Notes under the pieces: generated by a model
What the model was told of the DNA's origin: nothing
Seen by the model: the letters and a program-made list of their open reading frames with translations, nothing else
Database searches by the model: none
Origin: Chryseobacterium lactis
GTDB lineage: Bacteria; Bacteroidota; Bacteroidia; Flavobacteriales; Weeksellaceae
Assembly (NCBI RefSeq): GCF_003815875.1
Contig: NZ_CP033924.1
Location: forward strand, 186,001 to 250,000
Reading direction: 5' to 3'
Length of the DNA: 64,000 nucleotides
Shown here: positions 36,136 through 44,048 of the stretch, piece after piece
Layout: each line of letters opens with the position of its first letter
Position numbering within the stretch: position 1 is the first letter of the stretch
Program-made: the position numbers and the translations under genes

Positions 36136-36538
36136 ACCTTTTTTCAACCCCTTTACACAGCAGCCAACCCAAATACACTCCAAAAGTATTCAGGAGGATA
36201 TCGTCTACCTCAAATATTCCCATTCGGGTAAAATATTGAAGCGCTTCCACAATGACGATCGCTGAAATAAAAGTAAAAAGTAAGGTTTTAAGATTTTTGA
36301 ACTTAGGAAAAACCCAGCCTAAAAATCCAAACGGAATAAACATGATAACATTTCCCAGAACAATCATCACTATATTTTTCCATTCATGAGTACCCTGAAT
36401 AAATTTTATCGTGGAAAAAACAGGTTCAACGGTAATTAAATTATCTTCATACTGGAACCTGCCCATCCCCAGAAACATCAGGTACAGCAAAAATAAGGTG
36501 TAAGGAATAATGATAATTTTATAAATTTTCTTTAACAT
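36125..36538 (-). CDS. VanZ-family membrane protein
   Basis: 137 residues from ATG 36538; a TTG one codon earlier is also in frame. Four predicted membrane segments: 'IIIIPYTLFLLYLMFLGM', 'NIVMIVLGNVIMFIPFGFLG', 'TLLFTFISAIVIVEALQYF' and 'LLNTFGVYLGWLL'. The short motifs 'GNVIMFIPFGFLGW', 'EALQYFTRMGIFEVDDILLN' and 'GVYLGW' are the VanZ-like signature. VanZ itself gives low teicoplanin resistance; the role of chromosomal homologues is unknown. Divergent from lnt. Confidence 0.88.
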   Translation of the reverse strand: MLKKIYKIIIIPYTLFLLYLMFLGMGRFQYEDNLITVEPVFSTIKFIQGTHEWKNIVMIVLGNVIMFIPFGFLGWVFPKFKNLKTLLFTFISAIVIVEALQYFTRMGIFEVDDILLNTFGVYLGWLLCKGVEKRFSY

Positions 36539-36568
36539 CAAGAGCTAAGATATTCATTTCAAAAACAT

Positions 36569-36576
36569 TAAATTTG
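36569..36576 (+). promoter_or_regulatory. TAAATTTG promoter box of lnt
   Basis: TAnnTTTG box 17 bp before ATG 36594; no clear -33 element. Confidence 0.4.
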
Positions 36577-36593
36577 TATATTAAAATAATTTA

Positions 36594-38228
36594 ATGAAAT
36601 ACGTTCTACTTACACTTATTTCAGCAATGCTGCTGTCGGTTTCATGGCCAACTTATGGAGTTCCGTTTTTTATATTTTTCGCCCTCGTTCCTCTTCTGAT
36701 GATGGAACATGGAATTTCAAAATTTTCTGATTATAAAAGAAAAAGCTGGATGGTTTTTGGACTTTCCTATCTCTGTTTTGTCATCTGGAATATTGTGACT
36801 ACAGGCTGGTTGTACGGCTCAAAGAATCCGGATGGAAGTCATTCTATGATGGCTGTAATATTTCCGGTTCTGGTTAATTCTCTTTTATATTCTTTGGTTT
36901 TCCAGTGTTACCATTGGTATAAAAATGCACAGGGAACCTATTGGGGATTAGGCTTTTTAATAGCTATCTGGATGAGTTTTGAAAAGTTTCATCTGGGATG
37001 GGAACTGACATGGCCGTGGCTGAATTTAGGAAATGTATTTTCAGAATATCCAAAGCTGATTCAATGGTATGATACCTTAGGAGCAACCGGGGGAAGCTTC
37101 TGGATTTTATTAATCAACGTTTTAATATTCTATACCCTCAGAACGTTTGAGGCCGGGAGAAAAAGAAAAAATCTGATCAGGAACTCTTCTATTGTTCTGG
37201 GACTGATTGCAGTTCCAATGATTATTTCGTTGGTCAAATACAATAATTTTAATGAAAAACCATCAGGACAGGTTAACGTTCTGATGCTTCAGCCGGATCT
37301 TGACCCATATGCCGAAAAATACTCCAAAGACAGCTTGACTATTGAGAATGATCTTTTAGCACTTGCTGAAAAGAATTCCACTGTTAAGATTGATTACTAT
37401 ATTGCTCCCGAAACGGCCCTTCCGGGAAGAGGTTCTATCTCTGAAACCGGTTTCGAAAAGAGTTTACTTTTAAATAATATTAAAGGATTTTTATCCAAAC
37501 ATCCGGGATCTGTTTTTGCAACCGGAATTTCATCACATCATTTATACTTTGATTCTTCAACAATGCCCAAAGAAGCATATCAGATCAATCAGGGAGTTTG
37601 GGTAGCCAGTTATAACACTGCTATTCAACTTACACCGAATCAGAAAGTACAGGTCTATCACAAAGGAAAACTGGTTCCGGGTGTTGAAATCTTTCCTTAC
37701 ATGAGTGTTTTAAAACCTCTTTTGGGGGATGCTATGCTGAATTTAGGTGGAACAGTAGCCTCTTTGAGTACAGATAAGGAAAGAGTTGCCTTTTCAAACC
37801 CTTATAACAAAGGAAAAATAGCTCCGATCATCTGTTATGAAAGCATTTATGGAGAATTTGTCACGGATTATGTAAAAAAAGGAGCCAACTTCCTGGGTAT
37901 TATGACGAACGACTCATGGTGGGGCGTAACAGAAGGACACAAACAGCTTTTATCCTATGCAAGATTGAGAGCGATTGAAACCAGACGAGAAATTGCCCGC
38001 GCAGCTAATAGTGGTATTTCTGCTCATATCAATGCCAAAGGTGAAGTAGAAGCGGATACTTTTTACGGAGATCAAACGGCTTTATTTGCTAAAGTAAACC
38101 TGTATGATACCATGACATTCTATACGAGAGCCGGAGATCTTCTTTCAAGATTTTCAATATTTGCGTTAGGATTTTTATTGTTTTATTATCTGATTGAAAG
38201 GTTTAAATCAAAAACAAAGAAAGCGTAA
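36594..38228 (+). CDS. lnt: Apolipoprotein N-acyltransferase Lnt
   Basis: 544 residues. Inner-membrane enzyme that adds the third acyl chain to the N-terminal Cys of lipoproteins. N-terminal half: about seven membrane helices including 'GWELTWPWLNLGNVFSEYP'. C-terminal nitrilase-like periplasmic domain with the triad Glu273 ('IAPETALPG'), Lys359 ('YHKGKLVPGVE') and Cys414 ('PIICYESIYG'), and 'TNDSWWG...HKQLLSYARLRAIETRR'. The last helix is near the C-terminus. Consistent with the many lipoproteins in this window. Followed by a large hairpin at 38276-38345. Confidence 0.95.
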   Translation: MKYVLLTLISAMLLSVSWPTYGVPFFIFFALVPLLMMEHGISKFSDYKRKSWMVFGLSYLCFVIWNIVTTGWLYGSKNPDGSHSMMAVIFPVLVNSLLYSLVFQCYHWYKNAQGTYWGLGFLIAIWMSFEKFHLGWELTWPWLNLGNVFSEYPKLIQWYDTLGATGGSFWILLINVLIFYTLRTFEAGRKRKNLIRNSSIVLGLIAVPMIISLVKYNNFNEKPSGQVNVLMLQPDLDPYAEKYSKDSLTIENDLLALAEKNSTVKIDYYIAPETALPGRGSISETGFEKSLLLNNIKGFLSKHPGSVFATGISSHHLYFDSSTMPKEAYQINQGVWVASYNTAIQLTPNQKVQVYHKGKLVPGVEIFPYMSVLKPLLGDAMLNLGGTVASLSTDKERVAFSNPYNKGKIAPIICYESIYGEFVTDYVKKGANFLGIMTNDSWWGVTEGHKQLLSYARLRAIETRREIARAANSGISAHINAKGEVEADTFYGDQTALFAKVNLYDTMTFYTRAGDLLSRFSIFALGFLLFYYLIERFKSKTKKA

Positions 38229-38275
38229 TTTTCAACCACAAATTGCACTAATTCCACATGCATCACCATAAATAC

Positions 38276-38345
38276 CTGCGTTATCAGCCGGATTTGTGAG
38301 ATTACTATTTTCTCACAGATTTTGCTGATAACGCAGGCTTTTTTA
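38276..38345 (+). terminator. Nested hairpin terminator after lnt
   Basis: Outer arms CCTGCGTTATCAGC (38276-38289) and GCTGATAACGCAGG (38325-38338), perfect 14 bp. Inner arms TGTGAGA/TCTCACA (38296-38318). Followed by CTTTTTT. Shares the 'CTGCGTTATC' word with the extra segment of the second repeat unit at 34.8 kb, so it may derive from the same element family. Confidence 0.7.
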
Positions 38346-38448
38346 TTCTGTACAATTCAATTATTATGACTTAAAATAATGAGTATAAACAAAGAAAAGC
38401 CAGCTGGACGTCTGGCTTTTCTCATACATAGAAGATAGAATGATTCAA

Positions 38449-40158
38449 TTACTTAATCGTAAGTTTCTTCGTGGTTATTACGTTTTTTATCTTCAGTTTT
38501 AATAAATATATTCCTTTGGGTAAGTGTGAAACTCCGATAGACTGATCACTATTTAAAGTAATATTCAACTTCTTTCCATCCATTGAATAGAGTTCAGCTT
38601 CAGAAACTTTTTCACCTTTAATATATACTTTATCCGATACAGGGTTGGGATAGATCGCCAATTGATTTTTACCGGTATTTATTTCCTTTGTTCCCAATGT
38701 ACTTTCAGCAGAAGGATCAGAATACACTTTTGAGGCATCAATTGATCTTACACTCCAATATACATTCTGAATAGACGGGTCAAGATCAAGAAACCAGGAT
38801 GGTGTAGTGACCATATATCTGGCAATATCCTGAGCTCCCGGCGTTGATCCTACCTTAATTTCGTAACGTAGCACATTCAGCGGTGTTGTATCATCAGATG
38901 CTCCACTCCATGTAAAATTAAAACGGTTTCCATTTTTTGTCATATTCAACTGAGTAGGTGCTGTCGGTTTTGCATTGGTCTTAACAGAAATATTTTTAAA
39001 AACCTTTGTCAATGAAGGCAAATCTGATGCTGCCCAGTCGAATCCTCCCAATAAAACATCCAGGTGATTATCATTATTGAAATCAAATAATTGTACTACT
39101 CCCGGACCGCCCAGACCATGTAAACCTGTTGGTGTTTCTTCGGCAAACTGCTGAGTATTCGGGTTATATAGGTATGTTTTTACAAAAGCATTGTAATTTT
39201 CATTTCCGGAAACTATGAAGTCGTAATATCCGTCATTATTTAAATCACCAAGACTAACCGACGCATCGGAAATATCTGGCATACTAAGAAGCTGTGGTGT
39301 AAGCACTCCTGTTCCGTCATTCATTAAAACAGCAAAATATCCGTTGTCATTTTCATCCTTCCCGATGATTACAATATCCTGAAACCCATCAGCATTAAAA
39401 TCTGCAAAATCAATTTTACCTCCTGCCACAGGCTCAAGATCTTGTGTATGCACCAATGTTCCTCCCTGATTCATATAGACCCGGGATACCGGTACAGTAT
39501 TCACATCTGACCCTATGATAACCAGATCCAGCAGGTGGTCATTATTTAGATCTACCATTTTAAAGCTTCCGTTTTGAGTCCCGTCTATCCAGTTTTCAGT
39601 GATTGTGAAACCTGTCCCTGTATTTTGATAAAAATCAAGGGTATTCCTGAATCCAAGACCGTCAAGATACTGAGTCCCATTGATGGCATAATCCGGTTTT
39701 CCGTCATGGTTAAAATCAAAAACCTCCATAGAACCGTAGATTTTCCCTGGGAATTCTTCCTCCAATACAAAATTTGTCCCGGTATTTTTAAAGCGATAGT
39801 GTTTGTAATTTACAACATCCATATAACTCAGTCCGGTAGAAATAATATCCATTAATCCGTCATTATTATAATCGATGAATTTGATGTCTCCCAGGTGTGT
39901 TCCTCCATCAAGACCTGCATAGGGAGAAAATGTGGTTCCGTTATTTTTATACACTTCATTGTACGTGGTATCTACATTTCCATCTCCATCAGAATCTATG
40001 GCTCCATTCAGCACAATATCAAGCTTTCCGTCATTATTTATATCCGCAATATCAGCCGCTGAATAATAGAAATTATTCATTCCGGTTTGGATCTCCGTGA
40101 AATTTTGAGCTGTTATAGCAACGGGAAGTATAGACAATAAAATATAAATTCTCTTCAC
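38449..40158 (-). CDS. T9SS cargo protein with FG-GAP/VCBS repeats
   Basis: 569 residues from GTG 40158 (M-KRIYILLSILPVAITAQ, a good signal peptide). The longer open frame begins inside the promoter box at 40186-40193 and is rejected. Six to eight FG-GAP/VCBS-type repeats carry 'D-x-N-N/H-D-G-x-x-D' calcium-loop motifs, for example 'DINNDGKLDIVLNG', 'DFNHDGKPDYAING', 'DLNNDGYYDFIVSG', and so predict a beta-propeller. Then comes an Fn3-like domain (PTAPTQLNMTKNGNRFNFTW) and a type A T9SS sorting domain (LAIYPNPVSDKVYIKG...GIYLLKLK). A surface protein, adhesion or binding role inferred. Confidence 0.88.
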   Translation of the reverse strand: MKRIYILLSILPVAITAQNFTEIQTGMNNFYYSAADIADINNDGKLDIVLNGAIDSDGDGNVDTTYNEVYKNNGTTFSPYAGLDGGTHLGDIKFIDYNNDGLMDIISTGLSYMDVVNYKHYRFKNTGTNFVLEEEFPGKIYGSMEVFDFNHDGKPDYAINGTQYLDGLGFRNTLDFYQNTGTGFTITENWIDGTQNGSFKMVDLNNDHLLDLVIIGSDVNTVPVSRVYMNQGGTLVHTQDLEPVAGGKIDFADFNADGFQDIVIIGKDENDNGYFAVLMNDGTGVLTPQLLSMPDISDASVSLGDLNNDGYYDFIVSGNENYNAFVKTYLYNPNTQQFAEETPTGLHGLGGPGVVQLFDFNNDNHLDVLLGGFDWAASDLPSLTKVFKNISVKTNAKPTAPTQLNMTKNGNRFNFTWSGASDDTTPLNVLRYEIKVGSTPGAQDIARYMVTTPSWFLDLDPSIQNVYWSVRSIDASKVYSDPSAESTLGTKEINTGKNQLAIYPNPVSDKVYIKGEKVSEAELYSMDGKKLNITLNSDQSIGVSHLPKGIYLLKLKIKNVITTKKLTIK

Positions 40159-40185
40159 TCTATTTTTATTTAGATTAATTAAAAA

Positions 40186-40193
40186 CAAAGATA
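40186..40193 (-). promoter_or_regulatory. TATCTTTG promoter box of the FG-GAP protein gene
   Basis: Minus-strand TAnnTTTG box 27 bp before the GTG start at 40158. It overlaps the TTG that would open the longest frame, which decides the start in favour of GTG 40158. Confidence 0.5.
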
Positions 40194-40399
40194 GGATTTT
40201 AAATTCTCAGCTTAAAAAAATGCCTGTATGAAATATATCAGCCCTGATTTTCTGGGACATTCTGGAAATTCGGCTATTTTAAAATTCAATATTATTAATC
40301 AATCACTTATTTGCAAATATTTTGTAAAAGATTTGTCTATCTAAAAAATTCTTCGTTATTTTGCACTCTCAAATATTATACAAATAAGAACATCGAGAT

Positions 40400-40642
40400 A
40401 TGTCAAGAATTTGCCAAATAACAGGAAAGCGTGCAATGGTTGGTAACAACGTTTCTCACGCTAATAACAAAACGAAGCGTCGTTTTGAAATTAACTTATT
40501 AGAGAAGAAGTTTTACCTTCCGGAGCAAGATAAGCACGTTACACTGAAAGTATCAGCTCATGGATTGAGAGTGATTAACAAGATTGGAATCGAAGAAGCT
40601 ATTGAAAGAGCTACTAGAAACGGATTGATTAAAAAGAATTAA
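40400..40642 (+). CDS. rpmB: 50S ribosomal protein bL28
   Basis: 80 residues. Conserved opening '[33 protein letters not shown]' (in parts) and '[21 protein letters not shown]', the L28 pattern. Large ribosomal subunit protein. Zinc ligands are not complete (one Cys), so a zinc-independent form. First of rpmB-rpmG-DUF4295, the standard Bacteroidota order. Candidate promoter: TTG 40333 with a TATTTTG-like box at 40357. Confidence 0.97.
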   Translation: MSRICQITGKRAMVGNNVSHANNKTKRRFEINLLEKKFYLPEQDKHVTLKVSAHGLRVINKIGIEEAIERATRNGLIKKN

Positions 40643-40648
40643 TAAATC

Positions 40649-40831
40649 ATGGCAAAAAAAGGAAATAGAGTTCAAGTAATCCTTGAATGTACAGAGCACA
40701 AAGAAAGTGGTATGCCAGGAATGTCTAGATACATTTCTACAAAAAATAAAAAGAACACTACAGAAAGATTGGAATTGAAAAAATACAATCCTGTTCTTAA
40801 GAGATCTACCCTTCATAAAGAAATCAAGTAA
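40649..40831 (+). CDS. rpmG: 50S ribosomal protein bL33
   Basis: 60 residues. '[18 protein letters not shown]' then '[19 protein letters not shown]' and 'RSTLHKEIK', the L33 pattern. Only one Cys (ILECTE), so it is the zinc-free (C-minus) form. Large subunit protein near the E site. Six bp after rpmB and 19 bp before the DUF4295 gene. Confidence 0.97.
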   Translation: MAKKGNRVQVILECTEHKESGMPGMSRYISTKNKKNTTERLELKKYNPVLKRSTLHKEIK

Positions 40832-40850
40832 TTTATAAATATAATTTACA

Positions 40851-41003
40851 ATGGCAAAGAAAGTAGTAGCAACCCTACAAAGCGGTCAGTCAAAAAAAAT
40901 GACTAAAGTTGTGAAAATGATTAAGTCTTCTAAATCAGGAGCTTACGTTTTCGAAGAAAAAGTAATGAATGCAGACGAAGTAGACGGTTATTTAAAAAAA
41001 TAA
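40851..41003 (+). CDS. DUF4295 protein, ribosomal protein bL38 candidate
   Basis: 50 codons, ATG 40851 to TAA 41001-41003. Very basic: it opens MAKKVVATLQSGQSKKMTKV and ends GYLKK, with a central 'SSKSGAYVFEEKVM'. The DUF4295 family occurs only in Bacteroidota, always after rpmB-rpmG. From memory, the Flavobacterium johnsoniae ribosome structure showed it as a large-subunit protein named bL38. The gene order and composition here agree with that. Followed by a strong terminator at 41025-41058. Confidence 0.9.
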   Translation: MAKKVVATLQSGQSKKMTKVVKMIKSSKSGAYVFEEKVMNADEVDGYLKK

Positions 41004-41024
41004 TCAATACTTTATTGACAATAT

Positions 41025-41058
41025 AAAAAACTACTCATATTTTTGAGTAGTTTTTTTG
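41025..41058 (+). terminator. Terminator of rpmB-rpmG-bL38
   Basis: Perfect 13-bp arms AAAAAACTACTCA/TGAGTAGTTTTTT, 6-nt loop, T-run. A degraded copy of the right arm and its flank lies at 42135-42170. Confidence 0.9.
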
Positions 41059-41078
41059 CTATTACTAAAAATATTCAA

Positions 41079-42035
41079 ATGAAATCACTCGTCTTTCTGC
41101 TTATAAGCCTTCCCTTCTTTGGTCAGACTTCTCACTCAAATGCAAATGCTGGGGAGAAAATAAAAAATAAAGGTGTAACCCTTATTGTGCTGGGAAATGT
41201 ACAGGATGCAGGCTCACCACAGGCAGGCTGCAAGAAAGAATGCTGTGCTTCCCTTTGGAAGAACCCCAAGCAAGATCGAAAAATAACTTCCTTAGGAATT
41301 ATAGATCATGATTTTCAGAAAAACTATATTTTTGATATCAGTCCGGATTTCACACAACAAGTTCAGCTGTTACAAGAACAGTCCGCTACTTTAAATAAAA
41401 CAGCACCCGATGGAATCTTTATCACCCATGCCCATATTGGCCATTACACAGGATTGATGTTTTTAGGAAGAGAAGCGATGAACTCCAAAAATGTCCCGGT
41501 TTATGCGATGCCACGACTTAAGAAATATCTTGAAAATAATGGACCCTGGTCACAATTGGTCACATTGAATAATATAGCAATCCAGGAAATACAGAATGAA
41601 GTACCGGTACAGCTTAGTACTCATCTCAACGTAACTCCCATACAGGTTCCTCACCGCGATGAATATTCAGAAACAGTAGGATATATTATTAAAGGACCTA
41701 ATAAAAAAGCCCTCTTCATCCCGGATATTGATAAGTGGAGTACCTGGAAACATAATATTGCAGATCTTATCAAAAGTGTAGATTATGCATTTTTAGATGC
41801 TACATTTTATGATGCCGAGGAAGTAGGATTCAGAAACATCTCTGAAATCCCACATCCCTTTGTTGTAGAAAGCATGGAGTTGTTTAAAGGCTTAGCACCT
41901 CAGGACAAAAAGAAAATTCACTTTATCCATTTTAATCATACCAATAAACTCCTGATTCCCGATAGTAAACAAACTAAAACTGTTTTGGCTAATGGATTTG
42001 CCATCGCAAGACTTGGAGATCAGGTAGAATTATAA
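41079..42035 (+). CDS. Exported metallo-beta-lactamase-fold hydrolase, PqqB-like
   Basis: 318 residues from ATG 41079 (MKSLVFLLISLPFFGQ, signal peptide); the frame is open to a TTG inside the preceding terminator. MBL metal motif HAHIGH at 117-122 with downstream 'VPHRD', 'IPDIDKW' and 'HFNHTN'. An N-terminal Cys cluster 'AGCKKECC' (51-56) followed by 'SLWKNPKQDRKITSLGI' is reminiscent of the structural zinc site of PqqB. No pqq genes are near, so the substrate is unknown. Periplasmic by prediction. It interrupts the usual bL38-ftsY adjacency and is flanked by similar hairpin sequences. Confidence 0.85.
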   Translation: MKSLVFLLISLPFFGQTSHSNANAGEKIKNKGVTLIVLGNVQDAGSPQAGCKKECCASLWKNPKQDRKITSLGIIDHDFQKNYIFDISPDFTQQVQLLQEQSATLNKTAPDGIFITHAHIGHYTGLMFLGREAMNSKNVPVYAMPRLKKYLENNGPWSQLVTLNNIAIQEIQNEVPVQLSTHLNVTPIQVPHRDEYSETVGYIIKGPNKKALFIPDIDKWSTWKHNIADLIKSVDYAFLDATFYDAEEVGFRNISEIPHPFVVESMELFKGLAPQDKKKIHFIHFNHTNKLLIPDSKQTKTVLANGFAIARLGDQVEL

Positions 42036-42134
42036 CATGCAACTAGGTAAATGAAAATAAGCTAAAAAAGGAAGCATAAATCCATACAAAACAGGCCTTT
42101 TTTTGAAAAACAAGTCCACATTTTATCTATAATG

Positions 42135-42170
42135 AAAAAAAAACACTCATCTTTTGGGTAGTTTTTTTGT
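42135..42170 (+). repeat. Degraded copy of the bL38 terminator
   Basis: Left part 'AAAAAACACTCATC' and right part 'TTTTGGGTAGTTTTTTTG' align in the same order with 41025-41059 (ACTCAT...TTTTGAGTAGTTTTTTTG). The stem is imperfect here, but it may still end transcription of the MBL gene. Confidence 0.55.
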
Positions 42171-42178
42171 TATCTTTG
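42171..42178 (+). promoter_or_regulatory. TATCTTTG promoter box of the RidA-like gene
   Basis: TAnnTTTG box 26 bp before ATG 42205. May also transcribe ftsY. Confidence 0.5.
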
Positions 42179-42204
42179 TTCACCAGATTATTAATCAGTA
42201 AAAT

Positions 42205-42672
42205 ATGAAAAAGGCTTTTGCTCTCGTTTGCACAGTAACTTTTCTATTTTCATTCAGCCAGAAAACAATGAACCCTGTAGAATATAAAAATTCACCAGAA
42301 GTTTTCAACATTAAAGGATTATCACAGTCAGTAAGCATTGATTGTGGCAGTTCTAAAATGATTTTATTATCTGGACAGGTTCCTTTAGATTCAAAAGGCA
42401 ACCTGGTGGGAAATACTGTAGAAGAACAAACACATCAAATTTTCAGAAATATAGAAAATATACTGAAAGAATATGGAGGTACCGGAAAAGACATTGTAAA
42501 GATGGGAATCTTTATCAGAGACATCTCTAAAACCCCTGATTTCAGAAAAGTGAGAGATGCGTATGTCAATATTCAAAACCCTCCCGTAAGCAGCCTTGTA
42601 GAAGTCAGCAGGCTTTTCAGAGACGATGTACTTATAGAAGTAGAAGCTACAGCAGTAATTAAAAACAAATAA
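42205..42672 (+). CDS. RidA-family protein with signal peptide
   Basis: 155 residues: MKKAFALVCTVTFLFSFSQ looks like a cleaved signal peptide, then a complete RidA/YjgF domain. Family motifs: 'MILLSGQVPLDSKGNLVG', 'EEQTHQIFRNIENILKEYG', 'VKMGIFIRDI', and the catalytic-type Arg in 'SSLVEVSRLFRDDVLIEVEATAV'. Cytosolic RidA removes reactive 2-aminoacrylate; an exported copy must act on another enamine/imine or have another role. Lies 15 bp upstream of ftsY, likely cotranscribed. Confidence 0.88.
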   Translation: MKKAFALVCTVTFLFSFSQKTMNPVEYKNSPEVFNIKGLSQSVSIDCGSSKMILLSGQVPLDSKGNLVGNTVEEQTHQIFRNIENILKEYGGTGKDIVKMGIFIRDISKTPDFRKVRDAYVNIQNPPVSSLVEVSRLFRDDVLIEVEATAVIKNK

Positions 42673-42687
42673 GAATAAACTAAAACT

Positions 42688-43641
42688 ATGAGTTGGTTTA
42701 AAAATATTTTCAAAAAGGAAGAAAAAGAAACTTTAGATAAAGGATTGGAGAAATCCAGTCAGGGTTTCTTTGAAAAAATGACGAAGGCCGTAGTCGGTAA
42801 AAGCAAAGTAGATGATGAAGTTCTGGATGATCTTGAAGAAGTGCTTATTGCATCTGATGTAGGTGCTTCCACTACCATTAAAATCATACAAAGAATCGAA
42901 GAGCGTGTTGCCCGCGATAAATATGTGGGGGTGAATGAGCTGGATCAAATTCTTCGTGATGAAATTTCAGGACTGCTTCTTGAAAACCCTCATGCAGGAA
43001 CAGGAAATATTGATACTTCCAAAAAACCCTATGTCATCATGGTAGTAGGAGTAAATGGTGTTGGAAAAACGACAACTATCGGGAAACTGGCTCACCAGTT
43101 CAAATCAGAGGGTAGAAATGTGGTATTAGGAGCTGCCGATACCTTCAGAGCGGCTGCAGTAGATCAGCTTACGATCTGGAGTGAAAGAGTGGGCGTTCCG
43201 ATTGTAAAACAAGGAATGGGTTCTGACCCTGCTTCTGTAGCATTTGATACAGTACAAAGTGCTGTTGCTCAAAATGCAGATGTAGTGATTATTGATACCG
43301 CAGGAAGACTTCACAACAAGATCAACCTGATGAATGAGCTTTCAAAAATCAAAAGAGTGATGCAAAAGGTGATTCCTGATGCTCCTCATGAGATTTTATT
43401 AGTATTGGATGGCTCTACAGGACAAAATGCATTTGAACAGGCAAAACAATTTACGGCTGCAACAGAAGTTAACGCATTGGCTGTAACCAAATTAGACGGA
43501 ACCGCTAAAGGAGGAGTTGTAATTGGTATTTCCGATCAGTTCCAAATACCGGTAAAATATATTGGTGTAGGCGAAAAAATGCAGGATTTACAGCTTTTTA
43601 ATGGTACGGAATTTGTAGACTCATTCTTCAAGAAAAGATGA
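42688..43641 (+). CDS. ftsY: Signal recognition particle receptor FtsY
   Basis: 317 residues, the short Bacteroidota form without a long acidic A domain. N domain 1-105; G domain with G1 'GVNGVGKTTTIGKLAH' (121-136), 'AADTFRAAAVDQL', G3 'VIIDTAGRLHNK', G4 'TKLDGTAKGG' and the closing 'YIGVGEKMQDLQLFNGTEFVDSFF'. GTP-dependent docking of SRP-ribosome complexes to SecYEG. In related genomes it directly follows bL38; here two exported-protein genes intervene. Confidence 0.97.
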   Translation: MSWFKNIFKKEEKETLDKGLEKSSQGFFEKMTKAVVGKSKVDDEVLDDLEEVLIASDVGASTTIKIIQRIEERVARDKYVGVNELDQILRDEISGLLLENPHAGTGNIDTSKKPYVIMVVGVNGVGKTTTIGKLAHQFKSEGRNVVLGAADTFRAAAVDQLTIWSERVGVPIVKQGMGSDPASVAFDTVQSAVAQNADVVIIDTAGRLHNKINLMNELSKIKRVMQKVIPDAPHEILLVLDGSTGQNAFEQAKQFTAATEVNALAVTKLDGTAKGGVVIGISDQFQIPVKYIGVGEKMQDLQLFNGTEFVDSFFKKR

Positions 43642-43714
43642 TTTATATCATGTTTTTCTTATATTAGCAAACAAACCAATTTTATAAATATTAACAATTA
43701 AAAAATTTGCAACT

Positions 43715-43975
43715 ATGGGAATACTAACATGGATCTTATTTGGTCTTATTGCAGGTGCAATTGCTAAAATGATTATGCCGGGAACACAAGGAGGTGGATG
43801 GCTAATTACTATTATCCTCGGAATTGTGGGAGCATTTGTAGGAGGAGCTATTGGAGTTTATATTCTACACTGGGGAGATGTTGAATCATTCTGGAATCCT
43901 AGAAGCTGGATTCTGGCAATCGGAGGCGCTTTGATTGTCCTCTGGATCTACGGAATGGCCACGAAGAAAAGCTAG
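43715..43975 (+). CDS. GlsB/YeaQ/YmgE family membrane protein
   Basis: 86 residues with three membrane helices and the family's Gly-rich pattern: 'ILTWILFGLIAGAIAKMIMPG', 'GGWLITIILGIVGAFVGG', 'SWILAIGGALIVLWIYG'. Known as transglycosylase-associated or stress-induced small membrane proteins; molecular role unclear. Alone between ftsY and a strong terminator. Confidence 0.88.
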   Translation: MGILTWILFGLIAGAIAKMIMPGTQGGGWLITIILGIVGAFVGGAIGVYILHWGDVESFWNPRSWILAIGGALIVLWIYGMATKKS

Positions 43976-43995
43976 CTGATGCTGATAAAAAAATA

Positions 43996-44028
43996 AAATC
44001 CCGGATCTGAAATTCAGATCCGGGATTT
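43996..44028. terminator. Bidirectional terminator, 15-bp perfect stem
   Basis: Arms AAATCCCGGATCTGA/TCAGATCCGGGATTT with a 3-nt loop, followed by further T. Lies between convergent genes (GlsB-like and sppA). Confidence 0.92.
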
Positions 44029-44048
44029 TTGTGTACAATATAATTTAG

